This document shows positions 7,353 through 9,141 of a stretch of 9,141 nt of DNA, in pieces. The translations under genes and the position numbers were made by a program. The notes below the pieces were generated by a model, which was not told where the DNA came from, ran no database searches, and saw only the letters and a list, made by a program, of their open reading frames with translations. Positions within the stretch are counted from its first letter, which is position 1; the number at the start of each line of letters is the position of its first letter. This DNA is from an uncultured Carnobacterium sp. GTDB taxonomy: Bacteria > Bacillota > Bacilli > Lactobacillales > Aerococcaceae. The stretch covers positions 1 through 9,141 of the forward strand of contig CAJPNA010000045.1 in assembly GCA_905371865.1 (NCBI GenBank), written 5' to 3'.

Positions 7353-8042
7353 TTAGTCAATAATATCAATTTCCAAATCACGGCACAAAATATCATTCTC
7401 AAACATACTGACAATCACATCTACAAATTCCAACTCACAACTCTTCAATGTCAATGTTTTCAATTTATTATTAAATACTTTAGTTGCTCCGACATCCTTG
7501 TAGTCACGACCATAGTCACATTCCAATAGTGAGCATTTTCTGAAAGTGACGTGTTCTACATCTGAATGAGTAAATAAATATTTCATGTCTCCGAGTTTAC
7601 AATTATCAAACGTGACCTTTCTTAGTTTATGAGAGTCGAAGAACATCCCACCCGCTCGTAACCAACTGTCTTGAATTGTTAAACCATTGTCACATCCAGC
7701 AAAAGTTGCGTTTGCAAACATCCTATACGTACAAATCTCGTCTTGATAGAAAATGATTTTACAATCAGAATCCTCGGTCGTGATAATAGTATCTTCAAAC
7801 GTACCATGGTATGAGATTCCAGTTGTTGGCATTACTGTCGGTAACACGATTCTTTTTGTCACCATACTCCAGTTCGGCCCTACGATTCCTAACTCGTCGG
7901 TTGTTATAAGTCTGAATGTGTTATTATAACTGTCAAGTTCATAGTGATTCGTTGCACTAATATATTCATATCTCAACTCATCCGAGTCAAGTTCATTGAT
8001 GGCGGTAATGAATTCAATAGCGTCTACGCAAATCCTTTTCAT
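7353..8042 (-). CDS. Paralogue A2 of the tandem solenoid-like family, shortest member
   Basis: This is the shortest copy (229 aa); function unrecognised. The N-terminal module is AIEFITAI, then ELRYEYISATNHYELD, then TFRLI; the second block is KRIVLPT (63-69). The early rung is TFEDTII (81-87, Thr where others have Cys), followed by RMFANATF. Core rungs are IQDS 123-126, FDNC 145-148 and FRKC 167-170, again 22 apart, then LKSC 199-202. 'MFFDSHKLRKVTFDNC' is a good BspA-like LRR unit. The end is helix FVDVIVSMF and strand LEIDIID. The ATG at 8042 follows GTAAGGAA. It lies 12 nt after A1 and is co-directional in the same unit. Confidence 0.9.
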   Translation of the reverse strand: MKRICVDAIEFITAINELDSDELRYEYISATNHYELDSYNNTFRLITTDELGIVGPNWSMVTKRIVLPTVMPTTGISYHGTFEDTIITTEDSDCKIIFYQDEICTYRMFANATFAGCDNGLTIQDSWLRAGGMFFDSHKLRKVTFDNCKLGDMKYLFTHSDVEHVTFRKCSLLECDYGRDYKDVGATKVFNNKLKTLTLKSCELEFVDVIVSMFENDILCRDLEIDIID

Positions 8043-8054
8043 TGTTCCTTACCT

Positions 8055-8756
8055 CTAGTCTAAAATCTCGATTTCTAAATCCTTGAAATACTTATTACCA
8101 TCAACTCCGTTAAACATTTTAACGATAGTGTTTACTAAGCTATCGTCACAGTTTTTCAATGTCAACTTAGACATGCCACTATAGAATACTTCTTTTGCTT
8201 TCCCCACATAATTGCTAAAATCCACTGAGTTTGAGCAGTTCTCATATGTCACGTGTTGTATGCCAGAGTACGTGAATAAATCTCGAAGCCCAAATAGTTC
8301 ACAATTTTTAAAAGTGACATGTTGTAATCCCGAGCTACCATAGAACATATTCGAAACATCTAACATACTGTCACGAATTATTAACTCACTATTAAATTCT
8401 AGAAAATTAGCACCCATGAACATTCCCTCCACACTAATATACTCGCCCCCAAAATACAGTTCATTACGAATCGGACGTCCAAGAATTCGTGCTTTAGCAA
8501 AAGTACTGAGATATGACTTACCAGATGAACTCATGTCTTCTGGCAACATGACTCCCATGTTAGACAAATCTCCCCAGTTAGCACCAATAATAAAGTCATG
8601 ACGATATGGTAGAAGAAACTCACCGCCATCATCGTTTATCTTATAGACACCTTCGTCTGTAGTTCCAGCATACAATAATTCTTTTACGCCGTTCTCTACA
8701 CCATAGTCTCCATAACCATTGATAAACCCACTAGCAGTCACATATTCTGTAAACAT
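8055..8756 (-). CDS. Paralogue A1 of the tandem solenoid-like family, first gene of the A unit
   Basis: The function of this 233-aa protein is unrecognised. The module reads TASGFINGYG, then KELLYAGTTDEGVYKI, then GEFLLPY; 'VMLPEDM' (69-75) is the second block. The early rung TFAKARI (85-91) has lost its Cys. Core rungs are IRDS 127-130, FKNC 149-152 and YENC 171-174, spaced by 22; the last is LKNC 200-203. The end is helix LVNTIVKMF and strand LEIEILD. 'MFYGSSGLQHVTFKNC' is the most DUF285-like stretch in the window. A TTG at 8759 is also in frame, but the ATG at 8756 is 7 nt from AGGAG (8768-8764) and is preferred. The SD is the last unit of a TTAGGA repeat, which is unusual and could affect expression of the whole six-gene unit. 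Confidence 0.9.
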   Translation of the reverse strand: MFTEYVTASGFINGYGDYGVENGVKELLYAGTTDEGVYKINDDGGEFLLPYRHDFIIGANWGDLSNMGVMLPEDMSSSGKSYLSTFAKARILGRPIRNELYFGGEYISVEGMFMGANFLEFNSELIIRDSMLDVSNMFYGSSGLQHVTFKNCELFGLRDLFTYSGIQHVTYENCSNSVDFSNYVGKAKEVFYSGMSKLTLKNCDDSLVNTIVKMFNGVDGNKYFKDLEIEILD

Positions 8757-8764
8757 CAAATCAC

Positions 8765-8788
8765 TCCTAATCCTAATCCTAATCCTAA
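8765..8788 (-). repeat. Four perfect tandem TTAGGA copies running into the ribosome binding site of A1
   Basis: On the minus strand (TTAGGA)x4 occupies 8788-8765. The next base completes AGGAG at 8768-8764, 7 nt before the ATG of A1. Each unit contains AGGA, so the leader offers four successive SD-like sites. The array lies wholly between the predicted transcription start (about 8795) and the gene. Short perfect tandem repeats can change copy number by slippage; whether this one does is unknown. Confidence 0.9.
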
Positions 8789-8801
8789 TATCTCATATCT
8801 A

Positions 8802-8833
8802 ATGATAACATATCTACAAATAGAGTACAGACC
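8802..8833 (-). promoter_or_regulatory. Promoter of the A1-A6 unit: 13-nt box plus extended -10
   Basis: On the minus strand the extended -10 TG-T-TATCAT is at 8810-8802, and AGGTCTGTACTCT is at 8833-8821. The distance from CTGTAC (8830-8825) to the -10 is 17 nt, identical to the promoter at 4192-4223, while the 11 nt between box and TG have little in common. This pattern, conserved box and conserved spacing with a diverged spacer, is the signature of a real promoter class. The predicted start is near 8795, giving a leader of about 40 nt that contains the TTAGGA array. Confidence 0.75.
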
Positions 8834-8864
8834 TAAAATAAAAAGACGATGATTTCTCATCGTC
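8831..8864 (-). terminator. Intrinsic terminator after the 83-residue gene
   Basis: On the minus strand GACGATGA (8864-8857), loop GAAA (a GNRA tetraloop) and TCATCGTC (8852-8845) form a perfect 8-bp stem, followed by TTTTTATTTTA. The stem starts directly after the stop codon at 8865-8867. The U-tract continues into the conserved promoter box of the A unit, the same arrangement as at 4222-4253. Confidence 0.9.
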
Positions 8865-9116
8865 CTACAATGGTATGATTTCAACCACAATCCCAGCAGT
8901 AGCTTTTTCCCAGCACTCATCGTCGACATCCAATCCACATTCGTCAACGATAGCAGTCAATCGAACTTGCTCTAATGACATTGACCAATTCTTACGTGCA
9001 AATTCTTGAAATTCATCGAATGTCATAACTTTGTCAACACCACGTATATGATAACAAACGTCATTTCCGTACGTACGGTGACGTTCTTCTTTTGCAACTG
9101 TTTCCAATAGTAACAT
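8865..9116 (-). CDS. Small unknown acidic phage-type protein
   Basis: This is an 83-aa protein that I do not recognise. It begins MLLLETVAKEERHRTYG and ends in a hydrophobic IVVEIIPL. A central stretch MTFDEFQEFARKNW looks helical, and a DECGLDVDDECW segment (about 58-69) is strongly acidic with two Cys. There is no convincing membrane span or signal peptide. The ATG at 9116 follows GAGGTGA with 5 nt spacing. The gene is closed by a strong terminator, so it is the last gene of a unit that enters from the right. It shows no similarity to the paralogue family. The SD, unique frame and terminator support it as real. Confidence 0.8.
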   Translation of the reverse strand: MLLLETVAKEERHRTYGNDVCYHIRGVDKVMTFDEFQEFARKNWSMSLEQVRLTAIVDECGLDVDDECWEKATAGIVVEIIPL

Positions 9117-9141
9117 AAATTCACCTCAATCACAGTACGAC

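Noticed and set aside
501..8601. Plus-strand open frames of 61-126 codons, for example at 501-806, 1071-1286, 1534-1899, 2400-2585, 2923-3195, 5247-5501, 6694-7074 and 8416-8601
   Set aside because: All lie antisense within clear minus-strand genes, have no convincing ribosome binding site or family motif, and have low-complexity Ser/Leu/Phe-rich translations expected of the reverse of AT-rich coding sequence.
2686..8756. The paralogous array as a CRISPR or DNA-repeat array
   Set aside because: Similarity is at protein level only. Units are about 700-800 bp with full reading frames and their own start signals, and the DNA is strongly diverged between copies.
8756..8947. Minus-strand 63-codon frame ending in a Leu-Gly repeat
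   Set aside because: The Leu-Gly run is just the translated TTAGGA array. The frame crosses the terminator and promoter and overlaps the better supported 83-residue gene in another phase.

Overview
The window is low-GC DNA in which every supported gene reads leftward (minus strand). Genes are tightly packed, with gaps mostly of 3-25 nt, and have strong Firmicutes-type Shine-Dalgarno (SD) sites and small unrecognised ORFs. It carries a phage-style RNA-repair enzyme. This fits a virulent or large phage of a low-GC Gram-positive host, or a phage-derived region; the exact taxon cannot be read from the sequence. Reading by eye, I found no GATC tetranucleotide anywhere in the 9141 bases, which fits a phage genome purged of a Sau3AI/DpnII-type restriction site.

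Layout in the direction of transcription (right to left). (1) A small unknown gene (8865-9116) ends at a strong hairpin terminator. (2) A promoter abuts that terminator and drives six tandem, co-directional paralogues, here called A1 to A6 (A1 8055-8756, A2 7353-8042, A3 6606-7340, A4 5838-6590, A5 5078-5815, A6 4256-5056). The unit closes with a second terminator. (3) A second copy of the same terminator-promoter module then drives two more paralogues, B1 (3432-4139) and B2 (2686-3411), followed by a 794-residue RNA-repair enzyme (278-2662). (4) At the left edge are a decayed helix-turn-helix frame and the first 30 codons of a TnpB-like (IS605/IS607 OrfB) gene that runs off the window.

The main discovery candidate is the eight-member paralogous family. 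It occupies two thirds of the window. The proteins are 229-266 aa, diverged in sequence, and have no signal peptide or membrane segment. All share one architecture: an N-terminal alpha/beta-looking module of about 50 residues, a solenoid-like core with rungs exactly 22 residues apart in all eight, a third F/L-x-x-C rung, and a C-terminal helix plus strand that usually ends in Asp. The core resembles BspA-like/DUF285 leucine-rich repeats ('MF-x-x-S-x-x-L'), but I do not recognise the family as a whole. Two members share a transcript with a kinase-phosphatase-RNA ligase. This suggests, but does not prove, a link to host-phage conflict around RNA damage.

Both transcription units use the same 13-nt upstream box at exactly the same distance from an extended -10, so they are probably co-regulated by one factor. 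The first unit also carries four perfect TTAGGA copies in its presumed 5' leader, running into the SD of A1.
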